Shown here: positions 1 through 7,910 of the stretch, piece by piece | Numbering within the stretch: position 1 is the stretch's first letter | How the letters are laid out: each line of letters starts with the position of its first letter | Assembly: GCA_002451275.1 (NCBI GenBank) | Contig: DKBS01000193.1 | Coordinates: forward strand, 1 to 26,256 | DNA length: 26,256 bases | Source: Planctomycetaceae bacterium UBA6894 | GTDB lineage: Bacteria > Planctomycetota > Planctomycetia > Gemmatales > Gemmataceae | Direction: 5' to 3' | Made by a program: the position numbers and the translations under genes | The notes under the pieces: model-generated | What the model saw: only the letters and a program-made list of their open reading frames with translations | What the model was told of the DNA's origin: nothing | The model's database searches: none

Positions 1-1
1 T

Positions 2-1147
2 GGTGGCAAGGTTTTCCTTTTGGCGGCAAATGCCCCAAAAATCTCCAGACCCTCCGATTTTGCAAAGGGCGCCAGGGAAATGGGGATAAGTTCTTACCTG
101 GGCACTACCAAACCGCCTGCAGAAACTCACACCTGGACAGTCACGGCGCTCGACATTGAGACCGGCAAACCTCTTTGGGTGGCTGAAATCTACAAGGGGG
201 TTCCCAAAATCCCCCACCATCCTTCAAACACTTTCGCAACCGAGACACCCACCACAAACGGAAAGGTTGTCTGCTGCTGGGCGGGTTCCTGCGGTCAGTT
301 GGTCTGCCTTGCTGCAGATTCCGGAAAGGAAATTTGGCGCAAAGACCTGGGCGTGGAACCCCGGGCCACCGGTTTTGGTAGCGGAAGTTCGCCGGTGATG
401 GATTCGGAGCGGGTCTTCGTTCAGTGCGACAACGAAAAGAACTCATTCGTGGCCGCATTCGACCTGAGGACCGGTACTGAGTTATGGCGCCAACCGCGAA
501 AGGTCAAAACCTCATGGTCAACCCCCGTGGTCTGGAAGAATTCGCACCGCACCGAATTGGTCCTGTGCGGCGACGGTTTGCTGGCCGCGCATGATCCCAA
601 ATCCGGCAAGGAATTGTGGCGCTACACCGCCCTCAAGGGCGGGTTTGCCACCTCGCCTGCCCTGGAAGGTGACCTTCTGGTCGCCTGCAAGAGCGACCCG
701 TTCAATCCCGGACAATATGTGGCAGTTAGGGCCGGCCATGATGGGGATTTGAGCCCCAAGGGTAAGGATGCCCCCTCCGCGGGGATCGCTTGGGCCAAAA
801 AGGAGAAAGGTCCGGGCCTCTCCTCTCCCGTCATGTCCAAGGGCAGGCTTTTTGTTTCCTCGGACCAATTCCTTACCTGCATGGAAGCATCGACCGGGAA
901 ACAGCTCTGGAAGGAAAGGCTTCCCGGGGCGAAGAGTGTCGCGGCATCGGTTTGGGCACAAGGCGATTCAATCTGCGTCCTTGACGAATCTGGAAAGCTA
1001 TTTCAAGTTGCCAATGAACCGACATTCAAGCTTCTGTCGAAGTCAGATTTTGGGGACTTGCATTGGAGCACCCCGGACCTATCCAGCGGAAAGCTCCTGC
1101 TACGCGGAGTGAATGAAGTTCTTTGCCTGCCGTTCAAGTCAAAGTGA
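2..1147 (+). CDS. PQQ-type beta-propeller repeat protein, 5' end outside window
   Basis: The reading frame is open from base 2, so the N-terminus lies upstream of the window; the TTG at 20 is internal. Roughly 380 residues are visible. At least five blade motifs of the PQQ/WD-like type occur (GKPLWVAEI, GKEIWRKDL, GTELWRQPR, GKELWRYTA, GKQLWKERL), each with the Trp that docks blades in PQQ-like propellers. No haem c motif (CxxCH) or dehydrogenase active-site segment is visible in this part, so it resembles the propeller-only 'PQQ-binding-like beta-propeller repeat' proteins common in planctomycetes, usually exported. Whether it binds PQQ or is only a scaffold cannot be read from the sequence. 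It ends just before a strong hairpin terminator at 1158-1188. Confidence 0.85.
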   Translation, partial: GGKVFLLAANAPKISRPSDFAKGAREMGISSYLGTTKPPAETHTWTVTALDIETGKPLWVAEIYKGVPKIPHHPSNTFATETPTTNGKVVCCWAGSCGQLVCLAADSGKEIWRKDLGVEPRATGFGSGSSPVMDSERVFVQCDNEKNSFVAAFDLRTGTELWRQPRKVKTSWSTPVVWKNSHRTELVLCGDGLLAAHDPKSGKELWRYTALKGGFATSPALEGDLLVACKSDPFNPGQYVAVRAGHDGDLSPKGKDAPSAGIAWAKKEKGPGLSSPVMSKGRLFVSSDQFLTCMEASTGKQLWKERLPGAKSVAASVWAQGDSICVLDESGKLFQVANEPTFKLLSKSDFGDLHWSTPDLSSGKLLLRGVNEVLCLPFKSK

Positions 1148-1157
1148 CCAGAAATGC

Positions 1158-1188
1158 AAAAGACCCGGCCGCAGGGCCGGGTCTTTTT
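1158..1188. terminator. Bidirectional Rho-independent terminator
   Basis: A 13-bp perfect stem (AAAAGACCCGGCC at 1158-1170 paired with 1175-1187) has a 4-nt loop. T5 follows on the plus strand and A4 precedes it, giving a U-tract in either direction. It sits between the convergent beta-propeller gene and the minus-strand tRNA-Leu, so it can end both transcripts. Confidence 0.85.
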
Positions 1189-1191
1189 ATG

Positions 1192-1275
1192 TGCCGAAGG
1201 TGGGGGTCGAACCCACACTCCTGTGAAGGAACTGGATTTTGAGTCCAGCGCGTCTGCCTGTTCCGCCACTTCGGC
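1192..1275 (-). tRNA. tRNA-Leu (anticodon CAA)
   Basis: Read on the minus strand, the acceptor arm GCCGAAG (1275-1269) pairs with CTTCGGC (1199-1193), followed by discriminator A (1192). The anticodon arm is CTGGA-CTCAAAA-TCCAG, giving anticodon CAA, which reads UUG. A long variable arm (TTCCTTCACAGGAGT region) marks a class II tRNA, and the T arm contains GGTTCGACCCC. Length is 84 nt; the 3' CCA is not encoded (next bases CAT). Identity as Leu rests on anticodon plus the class II variable arm and A73. Confidence 0.95.
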
Positions 1276-1390
1276 CTGTGCTTGTGCAGAATCTTTATAA
1301 CCGGGTTTTGGGAGGTTGCCAAGGATGCCTCGGCAATCCTTGGTGTAGCATGGCTTTTTAGCGCTTTCCCCTAGACCACGCAGGCAGCCC

Positions 1391-2752
1391 ATGGCCATTT
1401 TTCGACGCGATCGGCGTCCCAAACGGCAACCTTCCGACCCGGCGAAAGCCGATTTGCCCCGATTGGGCAAGAAAACCGGCAAGAAAAGCCCCCCTCGGGG
1501 CCTGGCTGAGCGCCCCAGGGGGAAAGCACCGGGGCCCAAGCGATCCCTCACCCATGTGGGCGGAAAAGTTGAAACCGAAGGGGTGGCTGAAGAAGCCCAG
1601 AAGCTGGCCTTTGCCTTGGATGTGAAGGCCTCCACCGACCGGGATGACGATACCACCCGATCCTATGTGCACGGTTTCCATTCCTACCCGGCGAGGATGC
1701 ATCCCGTCACCGCCCAGCGGCTGGCGGCCGCTTTTGTCCCCAGGGGGGGACGGGTCGTTGACCCGTTTTGCGGTTCCGGAACGGTATTGGTGGAAGCCAT
1801 GATCCTAGGGATGAAGCCCACGGGATTGGACCTGAATCCCCTGGCCGTGCGACTGGCCAAACTGAAAACCACTCCCCGTACCGACACGGAACTGGATCAC
1901 CTGGTGCATCAGGCCGAAGCGGTGGCAGAATTCGCCCACGCACGGCGCAAAACCAAGGCGGGGGCGAGCCGACGATTTGGCTTGGAGGATATCGCGTTAT
2001 TTGAACCGCATGTGCTGTTGGAACTGGACTCGCTGGCCTTGGGGATTCGCGAATTGGGCAAGGACCACGCCCGCGGGGACCTGGAACTGGTGCTGAGTTC
2101 CCTGTTGACCCGGATGTCGCGCCGGCGCGGGGACACCTCGGAGGGCGCTGCACCGCGCCGGCTGGCCGCCGGGTTTGTGACCCGGCAATTCGCGGGCAAG
2201 GCCCGGGAACTGGCAGACAGGTTGAGGGAATTCCGCAACACGCTGCCCTCGGCCGCCCAAGCGCCTGCCAGCGTTCGCCAAGGCAACGCAACCAAGCCGG
2301 CCAAATTGCCCGGGGCCCCCTTCGACGCGTTGATCACATCCCCGCCCTATGCCGCCACCTACGACTACGCCGACCACCATTCGGTTCGCCTGCGCTGGTT
2401 GGGCTTGGACGCCACGGAAATGCGACGCAACGAGATGGGCGCGCGGGCCAGGTATGCCGACATCCCCGCCCTGGCGGCGGCGCGGGAATGGATGGGTGAG
2501 CTGCGCTCGTTCCTGACCGCCATGGCAGGCCAACTGGCCCCCTGCGCCCCGGTCATCTTGTTGATGGCGGACTCCGCCGTGGGTGCTTCCGCCTTGCGGG
2601 CCAACGAACTGGTCGCCAAGGCCGCACGGGTTTGCGGCTTCAAACCCGTGGCGCGGGCCTCACAGGCCAGGCCCCATTTCCATGGGCCAACCGCCGCGGC
2701 GTTCCGGGCCCGGCCGCGTATGGAACACGCCCTGCTTTTGCGGAAGGAATAA
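1391..2752 (+). CDS. Solitary DNA (N4-cytosine/N6-adenine) methyltransferase-like protein
   Basis: The 453-residue protein carries the SAM-binding motif DPFCGSGT (124-131) followed by GLDLNP (145-150), and a catalytic TSPPY (316-320). An SPPY motif is typical of N4-cytosine amino-methyltransferases, though some N6-adenine enzymes share it. HGFHSYPARMHP (94-105) precedes motif I, as in DNA methylases with an FH-x-YPA-K/R signature. The order is motif I first and motif IV about 190 residues later, with a helical insert containing an SRRRGDTS stretch between. Residues 1-55 form a Lys/Arg/Pro-rich basic tail that may bind nucleic acid or be unstructured. No restriction endonuclease or specificity subunit lies beside it, so it appears to be an orphan methylase. 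RNA methylation (TRM11-like) is a possible alternative. ATG 1391 lacks a good Shine-Dalgarno, so a start nearer residue 60 cannot be excluded. Confidence 0.75.
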   Translation: MAIFRRDRRPKRQPSDPAKADLPRLGKKTGKKSPPRGLAERPRGKAPGPKRSLTHVGGKVETEGVAEEAQKLAFALDVKASTDRDDDTTRSYVHGFHSYPARMHPVTAQRLAAAFVPRGGRVVDPFCGSGTVLVEAMILGMKPTGLDLNPLAVRLAKLKTTPRTDTELDHLVHQAEAVAEFAHARRKTKAGASRRFGLEDIALFEPHVLLELDSLALGIRELGKDHARGDLELVLSSLLTRMSRRRGDTSEGAAPRRLAAGFVTRQFAGKARELADRLREFRNTLPSAAQAPASVRQGNATKPAKLPGAPFDALITSPPYAATYDYADHHSVRLRWLGLDATEMRRNEMGARARYADIPALAAAREWMGELRSFLTAMAGQLAPCAPVILLMADSAVGASALRANELVAKAARVCGFKPVARASQARPHFHGPTAAAFRARPRMEHALLLRKE

Positions 2753-2765
2753 GCGGAAGGAATAA
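2741..2765. repeat. 13-nt tandem duplication at the methylase stop codon
   Basis: CGGAAGGAATAA occurs at 2741-2752 and again at 2754-2765 with a period of 13 nt. The first copy contains the TAA stop of the methyltransferase. The second fills exactly the gap to the stop codon of the convergent sulfatase at 2766. Confidence 0.8.
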
Positions 2766-4580
2766 TCAGTTCGCCGCCTTGACCGGTACCAGGCGCGCCT
2801 CGCGCAGGTCCATCACCGCCACGCCGGGTTTGGTCTTCGGTTTCACCACCAGCGTGTGGCGCCCGGGGGTGAGCTGGAACTTTCCGGGAGAGCGCGTCAC
2901 AAAGTTCTGGAAGTGCCCGGTGTCCTCCACCTTCCAGGTGAGTTCCTGGTCCCCCACCACAAAGGCGACCTCGGCGTTGCCGGAGCCCTTGCCGCAGCCC
3001 TGGAGGATATCGAGCTGATACAGGCCGCCCTTGTCCACGGTGAATTCCCACCGGGCCGTATCTTCTTTGCGCACCCAGAACCCCAGGGTGTTCTTGTGGG
3101 GAAGCGGTTCAAATCGCAACTGGACCCCCTCCACACTCGCGTCCCTGGCCGGCAGCACGATCTCCCCTTTGGCGTTGGGTGAGCCGGGCCGGTAGGCGGG
3201 GTTGGGTGTCATGGCCCGGGCATCCGCCGATTTCTGCAAAGCCTTCAACTCCCGGTCGAGTTCCTCCGCCACCGCACGGTCGGACAGGATGCGGTTGGTG
3301 TTTTCCCCCGGATCGGCCTGCAGGTCATAGAGTTCGCCCTGTTGGATGCCGGGTTTCTCGAAGAATGAAACATATTTCCAACGCCCCTTGCGGATGGCAG
3401 CGCCGGGGCGCCCCATCTGGTTGCTGTAGTGCGGGTAATGCCACCACAGGGCGCGTTCGGTCGGAACCCTGGAGGCGGAAGGATCCTTCAGCACCTCCAC
3501 CAGGCTGGTGCCATCGAGCCCTTCTGGAACCTTGTTCCCAGCGAGTTGCGTAAGGGTGGGAACCAGATCCGGTCCCCAAACCGGTTGGTCGGAAACGGCA
3601 CCTTTGACGATACCCGGCCCTGCCAGAAGCAGCGGGACGCGGATTCCCCCCTCGTAGAGCCATCCTTTTCCTTCCCGCAGCGGGGCATTGGTGGTGGCCG
3701 GACGCTGCATTCCCTCCAGAGTGCATAATCCGCCGTTGTCGGAGGTGAAGACAATCACGGTCTTGTCGGCAACACCCGCCTTCAGCAAGGCTTGCCGCAC
3801 CCGCCCGACGCTTTCGTCCAGGCTGGCCAGCATGGCGGCGTAAACAGGATTGTCCTGCGCCCCGGGCCTGCGGTCGGAGTTGAATTTCTCAACTTGGTCC
3901 TTCTTCGCCACCAACGGAGTGTGGGGCGCGTAATGCGCCAGATACAGAAAAAACGGCTTGGCCTGGTTGGCCGCGATGAACTTTTCAGCCTCCACGGTCA
4001 AGCGGTCGGTCAGGTATTCGCCCGCGGGCGCATCGGCCAGGCCGGGCATGGTATTTCCCTGGCGGTCCCGGAAAGGGGCCATGTAGCTCCGGGGCGTTCC
4101 GGTGGCATCGCCCGCGACATTGGACTGGAATCCCTGGTCGGTGGGGAGCAAGCCGGGCCCGCCCAGGTGCCATTTGCCTATGTGACCCGTGGCGTATCCC
4201 CCGGGCCCCAGAATCTCGGCCAAGGTCACCGCATCGAGGGGTAATCCGGATGGAAGGGGCGGTCTGGCCAGCCGTTGCTGGGGCAGATCGGCACGGCCGG
4301 GCAACCAGTCCGTGAGCCCAAACCGCGCGGGATGCCTGCCGGTGAGAATTGCGGCACGGCTGGGGGAACACACCGGGCAGGCGGAATAGGCCTGGCGAAA
4401 GTTTACGCCATCTCTTGCCAACTGATCCAGGGCCGGGGTTTTGTGGTAGCTGCTGCCTGAAAAACCGAGATCCCGCGCCCCCAGATCATCCGCCACGATC
4501 AGGACCACATTCAGGCGATTGGAACTGTTTCCTTCCTGGCCTGAAACCAGAAGGGCAATCAGAACAGCGGGCAACGACAT
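2766..4580 (-). CDS. Secreted sulfatase (arylsulfatase family) with C-terminal beta module
   Basis: The 604-residue protein begins with a short hydrophobic signal segment (1-16). The sulfatase domain spans about 22-440. D31/D32 are metal ligands in the VADDLG motif, and C71 lies in the C-S-P-S-R signature (71-75), where Cys is converted to formylglycine by an FGE or anSME. GKWH (135-138), HYAPHTP (217-223) and the FTSDNGG block (279-284) supply the other metal and sulfate ligands. Residues about 475-600 form a separate module rich in alternating hydrophobic strands, similar in character to carbohydrate-binding beta-sandwich domains. This suggests action on a sulfated polysaccharide, but the substrate cannot be named. 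ATG 4580 is preceded by AGGGAGAG. The gene is divergent from EF-P and ends 13 bp from the convergent methylase. No sulfatase-maturing enzyme is in the window. Confidence 0.93.
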   Translation of the reverse strand: MSLPAVLIALLVSGQEGNSSNRLNVVLIVADDLGARDLGFSGSSYHKTPALDQLARDGVNFRQAYSACPVCSPSRAAILTGRHPARFGLTDWLPGRADLPQQRLARPPLPSGLPLDAVTLAEILGPGGYATGHIGKWHLGGPGLLPTDQGFQSNVAGDATGTPRSYMAPFRDRQGNTMPGLADAPAGEYLTDRLTVEAEKFIAANQAKPFFLYLAHYAPHTPLVAKKDQVEKFNSDRRPGAQDNPVYAAMLASLDESVGRVRQALLKAGVADKTVIVFTSDNGGLCTLEGMQRPATTNAPLREGKGWLYEGGIRVPLLLAGPGIVKGAVSDQPVWGPDLVPTLTQLAGNKVPEGLDGTSLVEVLKDPSASRVPTERALWWHYPHYSNQMGRPGAAIRKGRWKYVSFFEKPGIQQGELYDLQADPGENTNRILSDRAVAEELDRELKALQKSADARAMTPNPAYRPGSPNAKGEIVLPARDASVEGVQLRFEPLPHKNTLGFWVRKEDTARWEFTVDKGGLYQLDILQGCGKGSGNAEVAFVVGDQELTWKVEDTGHFQNFVTRSPGKFQLTPGRHTLVVKPKTKPGVAVMDLREARLVPVKAAN

Positions 4581-4777
4581 GGGGCACTCTCCCTGAGAAA
4601 CTCTTGGCCCGGAGTATACGGGATGGACGGGCCCGGCAGTGGCCCAAACACCCAGAAAGACTTTTCCCGGGTGGATCCGTACCGTAGATTGGTGGTTTGG
4701 AAAGACTTGCGACAGCAGTTCTGGCGCAGCTGGCAGTTTTGGACCGGTGGATTCAGACCTAATACAGGGGGTGGTTT

Positions 4778-5350
4778 GTGGCTCAGGCAGAATACAGTGA
4801 GGTGCGCAAAGGGAACGTGATCGTCGGCGAGGACGGGCAACTGTACGCCGTGGTCGATCGCGACCTGAACACTCCCGGCAACTGGCGCGCCATCCTCAAC
4901 CTGAAACTGAAAAACCTCAAGACTGGCGCCGTGGTGCAAAACCGCTTCCGCCCCGATGACAAGGTCGAGATCGCCTTCCTCGACAAACGACCGATGCAGT
5001 ATGTCTACCAGGAAGGTGACGATTATGTTTTCACCGATCTTGAAACCTTTGAGCAGGTCAACCTGAACAAAGACTGGGTGGGCGACCTGATCCTGTACCT
5101 CAAGGAAAATGACAACTGCCACGTGGTGCAGTTCGAGGGCAAGCCGATCAGCATCGAGCTTCCGCCCATGGTGGAACTGAAGGTGGTGGAAACCGACCCG
5201 AACATGAAGGGCGCCACCGCCCAGGCCCAGTACAAGCCAGCCCTGCTGGAAACGGGCCTGAAGATCCAGGTTCCCCCGTTCATCGCGGTGAACGAGGTGG
5301 TGCAGGTGGACACCCGCACCGGCGAGTACCTCAGCCGCGCGGCGAAGTAA
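4778..5350 (+). CDS. efp: Translation elongation factor P
   Basis: The 190-residue length and sequence match bacterial EF-P throughout: KOW-like domain I (about 1-65), OB domain II (about 66-130) containing the ETFEQV block, and C-terminal OB domain III ending in VDTRTGEYLSR. It relieves ribosome stalling at polyproline stretches by entering the E site. The domain I loop that contacts the P-site tRNA reads TPGNWRA (32-38). The position of E. coli Lys34 (or of Arg32 in rhamnosylated EF-Ps) is Asn35, so neither the EpmA lysylation nor the EarP rhamnosylation substrate residue is present. The start is GTG at 4778 with AGGGGG about 8 nt upstream. A possible -10 TAATAC (4760-4765) lies 17 nt after TTTTGG (4737-4742). 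The gene is monocistronic, closed by the hairpin at 5378. Confidence 0.97.
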   Translation: MAQAEYSEVRKGNVIVGEDGQLYAVVDRDLNTPGNWRAILNLKLKNLKTGAVVQNRFRPDDKVEIAFLDKRPMQYVYQEGDDYVFTDLETFEQVNLNKDWVGDLILYLKENDNCHVVQFEGKPISIELPPMVELKVVETDPNMKGATAQAQYKPALLETGLKIQVPPFIAVNEVVQVDTRTGEYLSRAAK

Positions 5351-5377
5351 GGCCACCCGACCAGCTTTTCTTCACCC

Positions 5378-5421
5378 AATCGATGGGGCCCGACCAACCG
5401 GTCGGGCCCCATCGATTTTTG
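5378..5421. terminator. Bidirectional Rho-independent terminator between efp and fmt
   Basis: An 18-bp perfect stem (AATCGATGGGGCCCGACC at 5378-5395 paired with 5400-5417) has a 4-nt loop AACC and a T-run on the plus strand. It lies between two convergent genes and can serve both, though the U-tract is better for efp. Confidence 0.88.
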
Positions 5422-5440
5422 GTTACGCCTCAAACCGGGA

Positions 5441-6427
5441 TCACCCGGCCGCCACACCTTTTTGCAGCGCATCGCCCTCGACATGGCGGCGACCGCGGAG
5501 AAACGCATCCGCCTGCATCACCGCCTTGCCCGCAGGCTGCACCGAGAAAATTTCCAACACGCCCCTCCCGGTCGCGACACGCAGGCAGGAAAGGTCCCTG
5601 GGCGGCGACAGCAACTCGCCGGGCCGGGCATGGTGGGTTTCCTCGGGTTTCGCCCGGGCCTTGACCACTAGCAGCCGAGTGGGAGGTTTGCCCTCCGAGG
5701 GCCGCACCCAATGCGTGTAGGCGGTGGGCCAGGGTTGCATGGCTCGCACCACCAGCGCCAACCTGTCGGCAGGCTGGTCCCAATCCAGATCCCCCATTTC
5801 CTTTTTCAGCTTGGGAGCGCGGGTGACCAGGGAGGCATGTTGGGGGAGGCCCGTCACGGCCCCGGCCGCCATGCGGTCCACCACCTCCACACCCACCATG
5901 GCCGCCATGTCCGCCAGGCGGAATTCGAGTTCCCCGGCGGTCTCCTCCGGATGGATGGGGGTTTTCACCACCGCCACGAGGTCTCCCGCATCGAGGGCGG
6001 GGGTCATGCGCAACACGCTGACGCCGGTCTCGGTGTCGTTGCTGAGAATCGACCAGGCGACCGGCGCGGCCCCGCGATGGCGGGGCAACAAGGAGGCGTG
6101 CAGGTTGATGCCCCCCAGCCTGGCGGCGCGCAACGCCTCGGGCTTGAGGATCTGCCCGTAGGCCGCGACCACCAGAAGATCGGCATTGTAGGAGGCTAGT
6201 TGGGCCACCGATTCCGGTGTGTTGATGCTGTCAGGCCGCCAGACAGGCACCCCCGCGCGGAGAGCCAAAATATGCACCCCGACGCCGATCTGGCGTGTGC
6301 TACCACGCTCGCTGCCGGCCTTTTTGGGCGGCTGCGTGACCACGCAGGCCACCTCGTGCGGGCCGGAAAGCAGGGCCTGAAAGGCGGGTTCGGCAAAGGT
6401 ACCGGTACCCATCAACACCAGACGCAT
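5441..6427 (-). CDS. fmt: Methionyl-tRNA formyltransferase
   Basis: The 328-residue protein uses 10-formyltetrahydrofolate to formylate Met on initiator tRNA. The N-terminal Rossmann-type domain starts MRLVLMGTGTFAEPAF. The catalytic triad is visible as N108 and H110 in GGINLHASLLPRHRGAAP, and D146 in the LDAGD motif. The C-terminal OB-like domain (about 210-310) binds tRNA. Length matches the family (about 310-330). The start ATG 6427 has AAGGAC about 9 nt upstream. It follows the deformylase gene by only 24 nt on the same strand, forming the classic def-fmt operon, so formylation and deformylation are made together. Confidence 0.97.
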   Translation of the reverse strand: MRLVLMGTGTFAEPAFQALLSGPHEVACVVTQPPKKAGSERGSTRQIGVGVHILALRAGVPVWRPDSINTPESVAQLASYNADLLVVAAYGQILKPEALRAARLGGINLHASLLPRHRGAAPVAWSILSNDTETGVSVLRMTPALDAGDLVAVVKTPIHPEETAGELEFRLADMAAMVGVEVVDRMAAGAVTGLPQHASLVTRAPKLKKEMGDLDWDQPADRLALVVRAMQPWPTAYTHWVRPSEGKPPTRLLVVKARAKPEETHHARPGELLSPPRDLSCLRVATGRGVLEIFSVQPAGKAVMQADAFLRGRRHVEGDALQKGVAAG

Positions 6428-6451
6428 AAGAATGGGTCCTTGTGGATAAAT

Positions 6452-7033
6452 TCAGGCCAGCTTGGCCAGTTCCTCGAGCCGGGCAAGCAATTCGGCATCG
6501 GACGGGATTTCACCCTTTTTCTGCGCCTGCTGGTGCATCCGTTCGAAGGCCGCTATTGCCCCGCGGGCGGCGATTTTCCCAATGGGCCCCAACTTGTCGA
6601 TGAAGAGCACCCCGTGGAGGTGGTCATACTCGTGCTGGAAGGCCTTGCCCGGCAAACCGCTGAGCGTCTCCTCCACCTCGGTGCCGTCGAGGGTTTGGTA
6701 CTTCACCCGGACGATCTTGGCCCGGCGGACCTTCTGGAACAATTCGGGAAAACTGAGGCATCCCTCGGTGCCTTCGGCGGTGCCCGTCTTCTCCAATACC
6801 TCCGGATTGAGGAACACTTTCTCAAGGTCCTTCTGCTCGGGATCGCCGGAAGTGTTGAGGATGAACATCTGGTAGGGCAGCGCCACCTGGGGAGCGGCCA
6901 GACCGACACCGTTGGCCTCGTACATGCTCTCGAACATTTGCATGGCCTGCTGACGCAGGGTGTCCGTCACCCGGGTGACGGGCCGCGCCTTGAACCGCAA
7001 TGCCGGGTGCGGATGAAGAACGATGGGGAGCAT
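6452..7033 (-). CDS. def: Peptide deformylase
   Basis: This metalloenzyme removes the N-formyl group from nascent proteins. All three family motifs are present (numbering from the TTG at 7045): GVGLAAPQ at 46-53, EGCLS at 94-98 with metal ligand C96, and HEYDH at 138-142 with two His ligands and catalytic Glu139. The ATG at 7033 (protein begins MLPIVLHPHPAL, 193 residues) fits the usual deformylase N-terminus better than the in-frame TTG four codons upstream. No strong Shine-Dalgarno is seen for either start. The Lys/Glu-rich C-terminal helix of about 35 residues is normal for type I enzymes. It is the first gene of the def-fmt operon and divergent from the zinc-ribbon gene at 7130. Confidence 0.97.
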   Translation of the reverse strand: MLPIVLHPHPALRFKARPVTRVTDTLRQQAMQMFESMYEANGVGLAAPQVALPYQMFILNTSGDPEQKDLEKVFLNPEVLEKTGTAEGTEGCLSFPELFQKVRRAKIVRVKYQTLDGTEVEETLSGLPGKAFQHEYDHLHGVLFIDKLGPIGKIAARGAIAAFERMHQQAQKKGEIPSDAELLARLEELAKLA

Positions 7034-7097
7034 GAAACCGTCCAAAATATTAAGTTTTCTGCAGCCAATGGCCGGAGGAATGAAAAAGCAATATTTT

Positions 7098-7103
7098 TAT
7101 ACT
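7098..7103 (+). promoter_or_regulatory. Possible extended -10 element for the zinc-ribbon gene
   Basis: TATACT sits inside an AT-rich stretch (7086-7103) of an otherwise GC-rich window, 27 nt before the ATG at 7130, with GGAG at 7117-7120 as ribosome binding site. No convincing -35 is seen 17 nt upstream. The same AT-rich tract could serve the divergent def-fmt operon. Confidence 0.3.
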
Positions 7104-7129
7104 ACACACCATTGTTGGAGAGCCCGAAT

Positions 7130-7891
7130 ATGGCCCTTGTCCTGAAATCGTGGGAGGTGAACGAATCACCTGTAGACCGCGAAGGGAATTTCATCAAAAT
7201 CAAGGGCCGCCAAGGCGGTTTGATCTCATTCTTTTTGTCCCTTGCAGGGATTGATCCAACAGTCACGGTGAAGATTAATTCCCAACGGCTGGAATTTTCC
7301 AAATCTTCACTGGCTGGTGGAAAAACCAGTTTCATACCGCTGCCAAGCCTCACCAGCACCCATACAGGCTTCCATCGTCCATGGCAGGCCGCATTGGCAT
7401 TTTTTATTGTTTCCTTGTTTCTTGGCAGCTTTCTTGGCCCGGTTGTTGGCCGGCTTGCCAATGGCTTCCTCGGATTCCTGGTTAGCATCGGTTTCATTTT
7501 GTTCGGATTAGTATTCGGGGTAGTTTATTATTTCCTGAACCGTGAAATTACCTTGGGATTTATCGAGGGTAGCGGGGTTGGCTATCAGATCGATTTCAAG
7601 CGCTCCGTCATCGAAAACATCGACGTGAACGAAAACCGCGCCAGACAGGTCTGCGACATCGTTCAGGATCTCATTCAGGCCACCTCGGAAGCAAAACTGA
7701 ATTCTCAGCCTGGACAAGCGGGCAAACCAAACCGGGAACCTATCTCACGGGTTGGGTCAGCGGAAGCCTCACCCAAGGCGGACAGCATGTCGGTTTCCTG
7801 CCCGGGTTGCGGGGCAGAATACACCATTTCCTCAAGCAACTCTGGCAGGAAATTTCGGTGCCAGAAATGCAGAACCATCGTTGAAGCTTAG
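7130..7891 (+). CDS. Two-TM membrane protein with C-terminal zinc ribbon
   Basis: The start is ATG 7130 with GGAG 9 nt upstream, although the frame stays open much further 5' as antisense of def and fmt. The 253-residue protein has a soluble N-terminal part (1-80), two closely spaced hydrophobic helices (about 86-108 and 112-136), and a cytoplasm-like middle part (140-190). A polar linker follows, then a zinc ribbon with C224-P-G-C227 and C244-Q-K-C247, the CPxCx(16)CxxC pattern of MJ0042-type fingers frequent at the ends of planctomycete proteins. Its G+C content looks lower than that of its neighbours. The function is unknown; the ribbon suggests regulatory or protein-contact roles at the membrane. 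It converges with the small membrane-protein gene at 7911. Confidence 0.75.
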   Translation: MALVLKSWEVNESPVDREGNFIKIKGRQGGLISFFLSLAGIDPTVTVKINSQRLEFSKSSLAGGKTSFIPLPSLTSTHTGFHRPWQAALAFFIVSLFLGSFLGPVVGRLANGFLGFLVSIGFILFGLVFGVVYYFLNREITLGFIEGSGVGYQIDFKRSVIENIDVNENRARQVCDIVQDLIQATSEAKLNSQPGQAGKPNREPISRVGSAEASPKADSMSVSCPGCGAEYTISSSNSGRKFRCQKCRTIVEA

Positions 7892-7910
7892 TGCCCCTGT
7901 TCAGCCACTT

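Noticed and set aside
1134..1322. A 62-residue minus-strand frame containing WRNRQTRWTQNPVPS
   Set aside because: This is the translation of the tRNA-Leu gene itself, a well-known false protein.
4559..5356. A 265-codon minus-strand frame opposite efp
   Set aside because: It is antisense to a clear EF-P gene and has no recognisable domain.
6200..7129. 5' extension of the zinc-ribbon gene frame
   Set aside because: It runs antisense through fmt and def, both of which have complete catalytic motifs. The ATG at 7130 with GGAG upstream is the credible start.
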